From the NCBI RefSeq assembly GCF_018263925.1, contig NZ_JAEVHF010000025.1:1-60675 (forward strand): a stretch of DNA of 60,675 nt, written 5' to 3'. Position 1 is the stretch's first letter. Each line of letters starts with the position of its first letter. Of this stretch, positions 44,087-53,552 are shown piece after piece. A program made the translations under genes and the position numbers. The notes beneath the pieces were generated by a model. It was given only the letters and a program-made list of their open reading frames with translations, did no database searches and was not told the origin of the DNA. This DNA is from Kistimonas asteriae. Its GTDB lineage: Bacteria; Pseudomonadota; Gammaproteobacteria; Pseudomonadales; Endozoicomonadaceae.

Positions 44087-44641
44087 TTAAATGGACAACG
44101 CCTGGGTGAACAGGCTGGAAACGTCAGCGCCACCATTCTGCTTCAGGTAACCGGAGGCCAGTTCGACCAGTGGCATCAGCTGCTCCAGCGGAACACCGTA
44201 CTCATCCAGAATGGTCTTCATATAATTAGCGCCCTGCAAGGCCTTGCCCGCATCGCCGGCCTGTGCCAGCAGGCCACCCAGGAGGCTGTCATCCTGGTGC
44301 AGTGTCGGCGCCAGCGCCACCAGTGCATCAATGCCCGGCACGGCATCAGACACCTGGGAATACTCACTGGTGCTCAGGTTCTCTTTCGCCAGCTGGAACA
44401 ATCCGCCCAGGCTGTTCTCCGCCTGCGGCTGAGTCAGCTTTAATTGCTGCATCGCCAGGTTGACCAGTTCCTGTGTGACAGGCTTCTGAGCCGTGGATTC
44501 GCTGACCGTTTCAGTACTAGACGTAACGGCGGTGACTGCTTCCAGTCCGGACTCCAGCCAGTTGCCCGCCATCGCTGCCGATGGTGCAAGCAGTGTTGCC
44601 GTCAGGCATAAAACCGTTCCTGTGGGGAGACACTTCATCAA
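44087..44641 (-). CDS. Secreted DUF2780-family protein
   Basis: This 184-residue protein has a signal peptide (VLCLTATLLAPSAAMAG). The DUF2780/VcgC-like helical domain includes VNLAMQQLKLTQPQAENSLG, GLFQLAKENLS and YSQVSDAVPGIDALVALAP. Its length fits the family. The family is common in Vibrio and marine Gammaproteobacteria and its biochemical role is unknown; the protein is expected to be periplasmic or exported. It has its own terminator and no operon partner. Confidence 0.75.
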   Translation of the reverse strand: MMKCLPTGTVLCLTATLLAPSAAMAGNWLESGLEAVTAVTSSTETVSESTAQKPVTQELVNLAMQQLKLTQPQAENSLGGLFQLAKENLSTSEYSQVSDAVPGIDALVALAPTLHQDDSLLGGLLAQAGDAGKALQGANYMKTILDEYGVPLEQLMPLVELASGYLKQNGGADVSSLFTQALSI

Positions 44642-44782
44642 CGACCACCTCTGTGCGTTTTTTTAATATGTTTGTTCAAGCCAATGTTTCTCGATGGCTC
44701 CGTCAGCCTACTGACCTGAGATCGCAATAGCAAATAACTACATAATTCATCGTGTCGTTTACCTGCCCCCATCAGGCATTAT

Positions 44783-45373
44783 TCAAACAGGATGTTTTAT
44801 CAACAGTGCATTGAGCCAGTATTCATCTTTACGTGAGGGCCTGTTATCCGTGGTTTGCCACGTTTGCAGCACATCTATACCGGAAAGATTAGCAACCAGT
44901 GACTGGAGAGCGTGCTCCGTCATATTGGTAAATGTTCTGCCATTTCTGGTCACCATTCCTTCGCCATACTTGAAAGAAAGGTACCAGAAACCCCCGTTTT
45001 TCAATGCATCCGACATTCTGTTCATGACTGTCGGCAATTCGGTCTGTGGAATATGCAACAAGGAGGCACAAGCCCAGATGCCATCAAAAACAGCGTTGTA
45101 ATCCAGCGCTTCAAACTGCAGATGTCGTACCGGGTGCCCGATATATTCTGATGCACATCTCGCCATTGCCGCAGAACCATCAATGGCTGTGACCTGGAAG
45201 CCAAGGCTGGCAAAGTGACGGGCATCTCTACCAGAACCGCAGCCTGCATCCAGAATATGTGCACCGGCCTTTAGTTTCGGCAAAAAGCGCTGATACAAAG
45301 CATCCATATCAACCGCTCTCGTATTTTCAACAAAAGCCTCGCAGTGCTGGTCATAGTACTTAATCGAAGTCAT
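44783..45373 (-). CDS. Class I SAM-dependent methyltransferase
   Basis: This 196-residue methyltransferase has motif I AHILDAGCGSGRDARHFASL followed by the acidic residue in VTAIDGSAAM. The post-core region ACASLLHIPQTELPTVMNRM lacks an N/D-PP-Y/F/W motif, so it is of the TehB/small-molecule kind rather than a DNA base methyltransferase. It starts at 45373, eleven bases after the stop of the HNH nuclease gene, so the two probably form an operon. The substrate is unknown. Confidence 0.85.
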   Translation of the reverse strand: MTSIKYYDQHCEAFVENTRAVDMDALYQRFLPKLKAGAHILDAGCGSGRDARHFASLGFQVTAIDGSAAMARCASEYIGHPVRHLQFEALDYNAVFDGIWACASLLHIPQTELPTVMNRMSDALKNGGFWYLSFKYGEGMVTRNGRTFTNMTEHALQSLVANLSGIDVLQTWQTTDNRPSRKDEYWLNALLIKHPV

Positions 45374-45383
45374 CTGCCGCCCG

Positions 45384-46406
45384 TTATAATGTTGAACCAC
45401 CTTTTGGCTTCGGTCGCCATGTGTGGATAATCTGTGTTTTTGCCACACCATAACAGCTCTGAAGAAACTGCTGTCGTTGCAGCTCCGTCTTGCCTGTCTG
45501 TTTTATCAGGGTTTCACGAATGGGCAAATGGCTGTTAATGAAATACTCATTTCGGGCATGCAGTCTTTCCAGCAGAGATAACGCCGGAACCCGCTCAAAT
45601 TTGCCACCCTCTCCCCGGTTGCAATCCGTGCAGGCGAGTACCAGGTTCCATATCCCGTTGATAGCTGGCAGATCATGACGGATACACCATGGAAAAAAAT
45701 GATCAACATCGGCCAGATTATCTGCACTGCTGTCTATGGAAATCGTGTCATAGCAGTAGAAGCATCGCCCTTTCTGGTAACCGTTCAGGCTGTCACGACA
45801 GCTGGTAATGTCAATTCTACGGTCATTCATCCGAACAAACAGACTACCTGCGTCATGATCATGCTGAACAGCAAGCAGGTTCTTTGAAATATTCGACTGC
45901 CAGGCGGTTTCCACCAGTCGCCACCTGGCCTCTGTTTCATACTGAATGTCAGCAAAGACAACCTGTTCAGCCAACCTGAAAAAATGATCCGTTAGCCGAA
46001 TTGCTTTAACAGCCCCTTTTCTCTCATCCTCGAAAAAACGAGTATCCAGTGTTTTTCTGGCCACATTATGGAATGCGTCAATAACGTTTTCGAACCCCAG
46101 CCTTACCGTCTGATCTAGGAGCTGTTCCTGTGGGATAACACCATTATTGAAATCAGCACATGCATCTAAAAATCTACCGGGATTTTCCCTGGTCGACTGC
46201 TTGGATGACTGATGGATATGTGTGCAAACATGCCGGGAAAACGGCTCAGCCAGAGCATCCAGAGTGATAAGATCACTGGCTGAGTCTCTGAACTCATAAA
46301 GAGCCTTTGCCAAGGCAAACTTATAGGATGATGAATTCTTGCCAAACAGGATGATCGCCCGCCAGTAGTTTTCCAGTGACGGTTCCACCTCGTAAAAACG
46401 CGACAA
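45384..46406 (-). CDS. HNH endonuclease-domain protein
   Basis: This 340-residue protein has a helical N-terminal part (SLENYWRAIILFGKNSSSYK). The C-terminal HNH nuclease domain carries GRCFYCYD, ADVDHFFPW, then NGIWNLVLACTDCNRGEGGK. The two CxxC pairs should bind structural zinc, and the DH-N-N pattern fits the metal-dependent nuclease core. It is paired with the methyltransferase downstream. Such nuclease-methyltransferase pairs often occur in defence islands; no helicase or other component is visible here. Confidence 0.85.
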   Translation of the reverse strand: MSRFYEVEPSLENYWRAIILFGKNSSSYKFALAKALYEFRDSASDLITLDALAEPFSRHVCTHIHQSSKQSTRENPGRFLDACADFNNGVIPQEQLLDQTVRLGFENVIDAFHNVARKTLDTRFFEDERKGAVKAIRLTDHFFRLAEQVVFADIQYETEARWRLVETAWQSNISKNLLAVQHDHDAGSLFVRMNDRRIDITSCRDSLNGYQKGRCFYCYDTISIDSSADNLADVDHFFPWCIRHDLPAINGIWNLVLACTDCNRGEGGKFERVPALSLLERLHARNEYFINSHLPIRETLIKQTGKTELQRQQFLQSCYGVAKTQIIHTWRPKPKGGSTL

Positions 46407-46712
46407 TGTTCCCCCTAACGCATCCGTTTCGTTTGTTATTAATCCGTCTATTAGATTTTTTTATCAGGTATATTTTTATTGGTAATTATCTTTGATTATA
46501 TAGGTACAAAAAGACATCTGTCTTCTAAAAGACGAACATCTACCAGACTCTCATAAGGTAAAGGCTGCCTCCATCATGCTACCTGTGTATAAACATCGCC
46601 GCTTATCCACCTCACATAGCATCTGGTCGTCAAGCACGCATCTTTGAATGCATCCCACTGAAACACACCTATACTCGCTCTCCCGCGAATAAATACGTAC
46701 GGGAGGCACTCC
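46407..46712. other. AT-rich intergenic region with short dyad
   Basis: The first 100 bases are strongly AT-rich, and a near-palindrome AAGACATCTGTCTT lies at 46511-46524. GGGAGG at 46700-46705 is the ribosome binding site for the plus-strand gene. This divergent region must hold promoters for both the HNH gene and the coiled-coil gene at 46713. No clear -10/-35 pair is called. Confidence 0.4.
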
Positions 46713-47180
46713 ATGACATCAACAAACGGTACAACAGCCGCCTTGGCAGATGCCATTGTTGAAAAGCTGAGTGAGATACCTCAGATATCTGAAAAAGAGA
46801 AACACGCAGGCGACCATGTCACCAACCAGTCCAACAGCAATGATGAACATTTTGCAAAACTGTTACTGGGTCAGAAAACCTGTGATTCCGGTTTACTCAC
46901 CCTTCGATCCGATCTGGCAGAACTGAAGAATACTATGCTCCAACACCGCTCAGAAGGCATCGAAGCGTTGGCAGATGCAACTCTGTTCAAACTGTCACTA
47001 CAGGAACTCAAAACCAGCCTGCTTACCCTGAAATACGATGTAGCTGATCGTTCAGACAACCTGACATCAACCATCGAAACTCTGACAAAAACGGTCGCAA
47101 CCCTGTCCAGTCAGATGAAAGTCATCCAGCAGGCAGTCCTGCCGAACAAAGCAAGCGTATCATCGAAGAGCGACACTTGA
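46713..47180 (+). CDS. Coiled-coil hypothetical protein
   Basis: This 155-residue protein has no recognised family. It contains an internally repeated motif, ALADAIVEKLSE near residue 10 and ALADATLFKLS near residue 86. Long heptad-rich stretches follow (LTLRSDLAELKNTMLQ and IETLTKTVATLSSQMKVIQQ). It has a strong ribosome binding site (GGGAGG). It lies 80 bases upstream of another coiled-coil gene on the same strand, possibly in one transcript. Confidence 0.6.
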   Translation: MTSTNGTTAALADAIVEKLSEIPQISEKEKHAGDHVTNQSNSNDEHFAKLLLGQKTCDSGLLTLRSDLAELKNTMLQHRSEGIEALADATLFKLSLQELKTSLLTLKYDVADRSDNLTSTIETLTKTVATLSSQMKVIQQAVLPNKASVSSKSDT

Positions 47181-47260
47181 CATGTAAACGGACACAGCCA
47201 TTCCCCAGCCCTATATTCCTTATACGCATTCAACCAATGAAATAAACAGGACTTTATACA

Positions 47261-47710
47261 ATGACTGATACATGCGAGCTGATGGAAGAGTTAAAAACAC
47301 ATCCCCGCCGCCTGAAACGGCTGGAGGATTTCCACCAGGCGGAGGCAGAACCATTGAATACACTGCTCCAGGGGCAGCGACGCCTGCTCAATGAAATTTA
47401 TTCAAAACAAAAAGCCCACGACACTCGCTTTGAAACCATCAGCAACCGTTTTGGATCGGTAGACAGGCAACTCAACGCCACAGAATCAAATACCAAGGCG
47501 ATAAAAAACGATATCTTCAATATCCAGTCCGACATTATGTTCTTGAAGGATAATCACAAGGAGATCCAAATCGATATAAGCAAACTCCAGTCCGATGCTT
47601 TGGTCTTGAAGACAGATGTTCATGAATTGAAGCACGATGTGACAGAACTGAAATCTGATATGTCAGAAGTTAAAGAGAAGCTGGATCTTGTGCTGACCAA
47701 ATTGTCCTGA
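47261..47710 (+). CDS. Coiled-coil hypothetical protein, paralogue of the one at 43432
   Basis: This 149-residue protein opens with a short conserved block (FHQAEAEPLNTLLQGQRRLL) shared with the minus-strand protein at 43432. It continues as near-perfect heptads in its second half (LKTDVHELKHDVTELKSDM, then SEVKEKLDLVLTKL). It has no signal peptide or membrane segment. A trimeric or tetrameric coiled coil is likely. AGGACT lies upstream of the ATG. Function unknown. Confidence 0.65.
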   Translation: MTDTCELMEELKTHPRRLKRLEDFHQAEAEPLNTLLQGQRRLLNEIYSKQKAHDTRFETISNRFGSVDRQLNATESNTKAIKNDIFNIQSDIMFLKDNHKEIQIDISKLQSDALVLKTDVHELKHDVTELKSDMSEVKEKLDLVLTKLS

Positions 47711-47750
47711 CGAGGATAATCCATCACAGCTTTTCCCTGCCTTCTCATTG

Positions 47751-47772
47751 CACCGGTCGGGGGACACCGGTG
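47751..47772. terminator. Stem-loop after the coiled-coil gene
   Basis: Perfect seven-base arms CACCGGT (47751-47757) and ACCGGTG (47766-47772) flank an eight-base loop. It lies 41 bases past the stop at 47710. No U-tract follows, so terminator function is uncertain. Confidence 0.35.
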
Positions 47773-47880
47773 ACAGCAACCAGAGGCTAAAACCAATAGT
47801 CTTTATCAAACGACAAGGCCGTTTATCGATTCCGACAGTTATCGCCAAAACAGACTTTATCCAGCAATTGCAAACGACGA

Positions 47881-49638
47881 TTATCTAGCGCCTATACCTC
47901 GCCCAGGCAACTTCATGCGCCCTCCGCTTGGCGGCTTATTCCAGTAATCCAGCGTTTCCAGCGCATTGCGCAGGTCTTCATGCCGATGCTCTATGACTTC
48001 ACGCTTCTTCACTTCAACAGCCGCCGCATTGGTTTTGGCTTCCATCTCCCTGGCAAATGCTTCCTGCTCTTCAGCCGTTGCGGAATCATGCGGCCGGTTT
48101 TTCACGGCAAACAGGTAGGCATTGGCCACGCCCCCACGGTCAATGTCATCCTTGCAGGTATGGTTGTACGTGGTGGCATCCACGGTCTGAATAAGCGCTT
48201 CCACCAGAGTTTTGTTCAGGAAATGAAAGATGAAAGCCTGACGTTGTTTTCTCCCGAGCACCGCATCCTGACTGATACCGAGTTCCTCCGCTGATGCCTT
48301 CAGACAACGTGACAGGAATGCGCTGAAATCTTCCCCTGTGTCCGATATCCGTTGTCGTAACCCCGCTGGAAAGAAAAAGCCTTGCTGATTATCCGCCATG
48401 AGACCGGCCATCTGCGCCTGTAATGCCTGCAGTTCACAGTCTTTGGAAAACGCCTGTCGCTGGTTATAGAAATCACCGTCCGCCGGTAATGTGACTACCG
48501 TGATTTTACCTTGTAGCCCGATATGCGCCTGAAGTTTCTCCAGGGCATGGCTTCTGTCGCCTTCAATGCCGGTACGCCGCTGGCGATTGATATACAGGTG
48601 ATGGTCGTGCTTTCCCCGGCTTTCCAGGAAGCACCGGAATTCCGGCGTTACAGAGGCATTAAATGGGACGTCCTGCCGGGTCGGCGTACCCATGCGGATG
48701 CAGGCAACGGCTTTCCCATGTATACGAGGCTTGAACAAAATATCCGGTATATTGCCCTGCCGATAGGGGTCATAATGAATCCCGGCTTCACCCGCCATCA
48801 GACTACCCATCACATTGCCCAGGTGGTCGCTTTTGCTTGCTGGATTTTCCAACGCGGAACGCTGGCCAGAAATCAGCTGCTGGGTATGTGCCAGCCGTGC
48901 CGCAAGGTCACGCCCCCGATTGCTGGTCAACGGAGCAGGCAAACCTTCCCTCAAGCCAGACGCCGCCTTCTGCCTGATGGCCTGCACCAAATCTGAATGA
49001 AAAGGGCTTTTTATTTCGGTGGTAAACAAGGCTCGTGAGATACCATGGAGAAACGCTCTGCTATTCTGTCGCAACGGGCTATTGTGCTTACCTTTGAGCA
49101 GTATCGCATCAGCGCTGCGAAAAGCCGTAATCATGCGCTTGTAACGTTCTCTGGGTGTGGTTCCCGGCGCTCCCCCGGCGATACTGTCACCACTCAGCTC
49201 TGCTACCACCCGTCGCAGACACTGCTGAAGACGCTGATCACGCCCCGACGGATCTCCGTCAATCATGCCCTGCCATTGGCCAAATTCCGGCTGTGCCTGA
49301 AGCGCTTGCCAGACAGTATCCAGTTTCAGCGCATAATGCTGTTGTTTCCAGGAATCGTCGCCTATCGAAAATCCCGGCTGCCCGGGCGGGCTGACGGATT
49401 CAACAACCTGCACACTCCGGCTCTGTACCGGAGCGACCGGTAAAATACGCGCTCTCAGTGATGACCACAGGGAGAGAAATGGCCGGGCCAGCTTGACTCT
49501 CCATCGCTGTGCTCGTGTCGTGGCCACAGGGTTAGCTGGGCTTATTTCAGAAGGCGTTCCTACCTCGTCTGTCCTGTTTGGCTGGCTTTGGCCGACATGT
49601 CGATGACCGGATACTGGGCCTTTGTCCATTTTGAGCAT
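47881..49638 (-). CDS. Large orphan protein with CX5R phosphatase-like loop, possible effector
   Basis: This 585-residue protein has no recognised family over most of its length. The N-terminal 100 residues are polar and disordered-looking, with a basic segment. Near the C-terminus is YNHTCKDDIDRGGVANAYLF, with Cys495 at 48154-48156 and Arg501, which fits the CX5R P-loop of phosphatases. The Asn-x-x-Cys-Lys-x-x-x-Asp-Arg-Gly arrangement resembles SopB/SidF-type phosphoinositide phosphatases. No signal peptide or membrane helix is seen. A type III or type IV secreted effector is plausible but unproven. The gene stands alone on its strand. Confidence 0.6.
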   Translation of the reverse strand: MLKMDKGPVSGHRHVGQSQPNRTDEVGTPSEISPANPVATTRAQRWRVKLARPFLSLWSSLRARILPVAPVQSRSVQVVESVSPPGQPGFSIGDDSWKQQHYALKLDTVWQALQAQPEFGQWQGMIDGDPSGRDQRLQQCLRRVVAELSGDSIAGGAPGTTPRERYKRMITAFRSADAILLKGKHNSPLRQNSRAFLHGISRALFTTEIKSPFHSDLVQAIRQKAASGLREGLPAPLTSNRGRDLAARLAHTQQLISGQRSALENPASKSDHLGNVMGSLMAGEAGIHYDPYRQGNIPDILFKPRIHGKAVACIRMGTPTRQDVPFNASVTPEFRCFLESRGKHDHHLYINRQRRTGIEGDRSHALEKLQAHIGLQGKITVVTLPADGDFYNQRQAFSKDCELQALQAQMAGLMADNQQGFFFPAGLRQRISDTGEDFSAFLSRCLKASAEELGISQDAVLGRKQRQAFIFHFLNKTLVEALIQTVDATTYNHTCKDDIDRGGVANAYLFAVKNRPHDSATAEEQEAFAREMEAKTNAAAVEVKKREVIEHRHEDLRNALETLDYWNKPPSGGRMKLPGRGIGAR

Positions 49639-49767
49639 CCTTGCTGATGGGTGCTATCCATTACTCCTTACATCGGCAGTAATCCTTTTTCTGCGACAGT
49701 TGGCCGAAGCCACTATGCTTGTGTACCGGAAACTCGAACAAGCGCTGTCAGGCAGGATGATAACGAC

Positions 49768-51198
49768 GTGATCCGCTTTCACCTGAATGGGCAATGGCTG
49801 GAAGAATCGGCTGACCCTTCCATGACGGTATTACGCTATCTGCGTACACGCCAGACGCTGTGTGCAGCCAAAGAGGGGTGTGCGTCCGGCGACTGTGGCG
49901 CCTGCTGCGTCATTATGGTGGACCAGGATGAGCAGGGCGCCCTTCACTACAAAGCCATCAACAGCTGTATCGCCCTGCTGGCCAGCCTGGACGGCAAAGG
50001 TCTGATTACCGTCGAAGGCCTGAGTCATGATGACCAGTTACACCCGGTGCAGCAGGCCATAGTGGATTGCCACGCCTCACAGTGCGGCTTCTGCACACCG
50101 GGCATTGTCGCCTCACTGGCGGCCCTCTATCACAGCAAGGAGGGAAAAGCCGCCAATGACGATGAAATCCTGGTCGCGTTATCCGGCAACCTCTGCCGCT
50201 GCACCGGCTACCGGCCAATTCTGGATGCCGCCCGTACCATGCATCAGTACCCGCCACCGCCTGAATCGGCCCCGATCACCCAACTGAAACAACTCCTGAA
50301 GCAGACACAATGGTCAACACCCGCCCGTTCGGATGACTCCGCAGAGAACCGGAAACATCGACTTTTTCTTCCTGAAACGGAACATCAATTGCAGGCACTG
50401 CTGGCAGACTATCCCGATGCCTGCCTGTGGGCCGGCGGCACTGACCTGGGGCTGACGATCACCCAGTCGATGGAAACGGCTGATCCCCTCATCTGCCTGC
50501 ACCGTGTCCGCAACCTGTACCGCATCACCGATGACGGCAACACCGTTCAGTTCGGTGCCATGGTGACCTACAGCCAGGCGGAGCCCTGGTTAAACGCCTG
50601 TTTCCCCGCCTTTGGCCGTATCCTGCCCCGTATCGGCTCCCGTCAGATTCGCAACCTGGGCACGCTGGGCGGCAATGTGGCCAATGGCTCACCGATTGGC
50701 GATACGCTACCTGTTTTCCTGGCCCTGGATGCACAGGTCAGGCTGGTTTCCGCTGGCGGCACCCGGGAGCTGGCCATAGAGACCTTCTTTACCGGCTACC
50801 GGCAAACCGCTCTCCGCCCCGGTGAATACCTGCAGACCATCATTGTCCCCAAACTGTCTACAGAACAATGGTTCACCGTGTACAAGGTGAGTAAACGCCG
50901 GGAAGACGATATCTCAACCGTCCTCATGGCTCTGCGTTTGGACATTGACGACTCCATCATTCAAAACGCCCGTATTGCCTGCGGCGGCATGGCGGCAACC
51001 CCACTGCGAGCCCGACGCACCGAGGCCGCCCTGACAGGCCAGCCGCTGATGCTCGCCTCTTTTGAGCAGGCAGCCACCCGGATTCCCCGGGACTTCACAC
51101 CCATGGATGATGTCCGTGCCACGGCCGCGTATCGCCTCAGGGTCGCGGCCAACCTTGTGATCAGGGCAGGATTGGAAATCACGGGGACATCGCCATGA
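49768..51198 (+). CDS. xdhA: Xanthine dehydrogenase small subunit XdhA
   Basis: This 476-residue subunit carries two [2Fe-2S] clusters and FAD. The plant-type cluster is CASGDCGACC near residue 38. The second is CGFCTPG followed by LCRCTGYRP. The FAD domain begins near LWAGGTDLGLTITQSM, with IGSRQIRNLGTLGGNVANGS. I chose GTG 49768, with AGGATG about nine bases upstream, because VIRFHLNGQW is where the family begins. The frame stays open to 49651 but that part is not family-like. Confidence 0.92.
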   Translation: MIRFHLNGQWLEESADPSMTVLRYLRTRQTLCAAKEGCASGDCGACCVIMVDQDEQGALHYKAINSCIALLASLDGKGLITVEGLSHDDQLHPVQQAIVDCHASQCGFCTPGIVASLAALYHSKEGKAANDDEILVALSGNLCRCTGYRPILDAARTMHQYPPPPESAPITQLKQLLKQTQWSTPARSDDSAENRKHRLFLPETEHQLQALLADYPDACLWAGGTDLGLTITQSMETADPLICLHRVRNLYRITDDGNTVQFGAMVTYSQAEPWLNACFPAFGRILPRIGSRQIRNLGTLGGNVANGSPIGDTLPVFLALDAQVRLVSAGGTRELAIETFFTGYRQTALRPGEYLQTIIVPKLSTEQWFTVYKVSKRREDDISTVLMALRLDIDDSIIQNARIACGGMAATPLRARRTEAALTGQPLMLASFEQAATRIPRDFTPMDDVRATAAYRLRVAANLVIRAGLEITGTSP

Positions 51199-53552
51199 AC
51201 CGGTTCGACGAAGCCCAGGACACACGACGACAACGCCCGGCTCGTGGCGTCAGCGGCCAGCGCATCCGCCATGACAGTGCGGAAAAGCATGTGACCGGCG
51301 AGGCGATCTACACCGATGACATACCGGAGCTGGCCAATACCCTGTATGCCGCAGTGGGGCAAAGTCAGGAAGCCCACGCCCGGATCACAGCGATGAATCT
51401 CTCCCCCGTGGAGGCGGCAGCGGGCGTTGTTGCCGTTGTGACCCTGGACGATATTCCCGGTGAGCAGGACATCGGCCCGGTCTTTCCCGGTGACCCTCTT
51501 TTCGCTGACGGTACCGTGGAATATGTTGGGCAGCCGCTGTTCGCGGTCGCTGCCACCAGTGTGGAAGCCGCCCGCCAGGCCGCCCGGCTCGCTCGCGTAG
51601 ACTATGCGCCATTACCTGCAGTACTCACTATTCCGGAAGCAATAGAGCAGGAACACTTTGTCCGCCCTTCCCATACGTTGGCGATGGGAGATGCTGAACA
51701 GGCCATCACTGCCGCTCCCCATCAATTGTCCGGCGAGCTGTACCTGAAAGGCCAGGAGCATGTTTACCTGGAAGGTCAGATCAGCTATGCCATTCCAACA
51801 GAAGACCGGGGCATGCGGATTTATCTCTCCTCCCAGCATCCGGGAGCCATCCAGCATACGGTCGCCCGGCTGCTGGATATTCCCTTTAACCAGGTAGAAG
51901 TCGAAGTCCGCAGGATCGGCGGCGGCTTTGGCGGTAAGGAGACCCAATCAGCGGCCTGGGCCTGTATGGCTGCCCTGCTGGCCCACAAACTGCGTCGCCC
52001 GGTTAAGCTGCGCCTGCCCCGCCGAGACGATATGGTGATGACCGGCAAGCGACACGATTTCCTCAATCGCTACCGGGTCGGCTTTGATGATAAGGGGAAG
52101 GTGCTGGGGTGCCAGTTCTGGCTGGCAGGAAAATGCGGCTATTCACCGGATCTTTCCGATGCTGTCATCGACCGGGCCATGTTCCAGGTTGAGAATGCCT
52201 ACTGCCTGAATAGCGTGCAGGTTGTGGGATTGCGCTGCAAAACCCATACGGTGTCCAACACCGCCTTCCGGGGGTTCGGCGCACCGCAGGGCACCGCCAT
52301 TGTTGAATACATGCTGGATGATATCGCCCGAAAACTTGATCGAGATCCTCTGGATATCCGCCAAATCAACCTGTTCAGAGACGGCGACAAGACCCACTAC
52401 GGCCAGACGGTTGAACATATTCTGCTGCCAGCATTAATCCGTGAGCTGGAAGCCACATCCAATTACCGTGCCCGCCGACAAGCTATCCGCCGTTTCAACA
52501 CCCATCATCGCTACCGGAAGCGCGGACTGGCGCTGACGCCGGTCAAGTTCGGGGTTTCCTTCACCATCCAGTTTCTGAACCAGGCGGGTGCCCTGATCCA
52601 CCTGTTTAACGATGGCAGTATTCACCTGAACCATGGCGGCATAGAAATGGGCCAGGGGCTGATGACCAAGGTGGCCCAGGTGGTGGCCACCGAATTCCAG
52701 GTGGATCTGGACCGTATACAGATCAGCGCCGCTAATACCCACAAGGTGCCCAATGCCTCCGCAACGGCCGCATCATCCGGCGCAGACCTGAATGGTAAAG
52801 CGGCGCAGGATGCCTGCCAGACTCTCAAAGCCCGGCTGGTCGACTTTGCCGCGAAACATTATGACGTGGCCTCTGATGACATTCATTTTGCCAATAACCA
52901 TGTCGTGCTTTACAAGGAAAACAGTGCAGTAAGAATTCCGTTTGAAACCGTGGTCAAAGAGGCCTACCTGAACCGGGTTTCACTGTCTGCCACCGGCTTT
53001 TACCAAACCCCGAAAATTCACTACGACCGCGAGAAAGGACAGGGGCGTCCGTTTTTCTACTTTGCCCAGGGCGCCGCCTGCAGTGAGGTCGAGATCGACA
53101 CCCTGACGGGCGAATACACGGTACGGCGCACTGATATCCTGCACGATGTCGGCACGTCGCTGAACCCCGCCATTGATATTGGCCAAATCGAAGGGGGATT
53201 CATTCAGGGTATGGGCTGGCTGACCACCGAAGAACTGCGTTGGGATGACAAAGGCCGGATACTGTCGGATAGCCTGGCGACCTATAAAATGCCTACTGCA
53301 GTGGATATCCCACAAATCTTCAACATCCGGTTATACGGCCATCCCAATGGAGAAGAGACGATTTACCATTCCAAGGCGGTGGGGGAACCGCCCCTGCTGC
53401 TTGCCCTGTCCGTCTGGCTGGCACTGCGGGACGCCGTAGCCAGCATCGCCCATTACCGCATCAACCCACCGCTGAACACGCCGGCAACGCCGGAACGGGT
53501 GTTTGATGCGATCCGTTATATAGAACAATGGGCGAGTCGTCATGACGGATAA
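51195..53552 (+). CDS. xdhB: Xanthine dehydrogenase large (molybdopterin) subunit XdhB
   Basis: This 785-residue molybdenum cofactor subunit oxidises hypoxanthine and xanthine. It has the Moco motif RRIGGGFGGKETQSAAWACM, the substrate-binding NTAFRGFGAPQGTAIVEYML, and a catalytic Glu in AVGEPPLLLALSVWLALRDA. It overlaps xdhA by four bases and xdhC by eleven. The cell location is cytoplasmic. Confidence 0.95.
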   Translation: MNRFDEAQDTRRQRPARGVSGQRIRHDSAEKHVTGEAIYTDDIPELANTLYAAVGQSQEAHARITAMNLSPVEAAAGVVAVVTLDDIPGEQDIGPVFPGDPLFADGTVEYVGQPLFAVAATSVEAARQAARLARVDYAPLPAVLTIPEAIEQEHFVRPSHTLAMGDAEQAITAAPHQLSGELYLKGQEHVYLEGQISYAIPTEDRGMRIYLSSQHPGAIQHTVARLLDIPFNQVEVEVRRIGGGFGGKETQSAAWACMAALLAHKLRRPVKLRLPRRDDMVMTGKRHDFLNRYRVGFDDKGKVLGCQFWLAGKCGYSPDLSDAVIDRAMFQVENAYCLNSVQVVGLRCKTHTVSNTAFRGFGAPQGTAIVEYMLDDIARKLDRDPLDIRQINLFRDGDKTHYGQTVEHILLPALIRELEATSNYRARRQAIRRFNTHHRYRKRGLALTPVKFGVSFTIQFLNQAGALIHLFNDGSIHLNHGGIEMGQGLMTKVAQVVATEFQVDLDRIQISAANTHKVPNASATAASSGADLNGKAAQDACQTLKARLVDFAAKHYDVASDDIHFANNHVVLYKENSAVRIPFETVVKEAYLNRVSLSATGFYQTPKIHYDREKGQGRPFFYFAQGAACSEVEIDTLTGEYTVRRTDILHDVGTSLNPAIDIGQIEGGFIQGMGWLTTEELRWDDKGRILSDSLATYKMPTAVDIPQIFNIRLYGHPNGEETIYHSKAVGEPPLLLALSVWLALRDAVASIAHYRINPPLNTPATPERVFDAIRYIEQWASRHDG

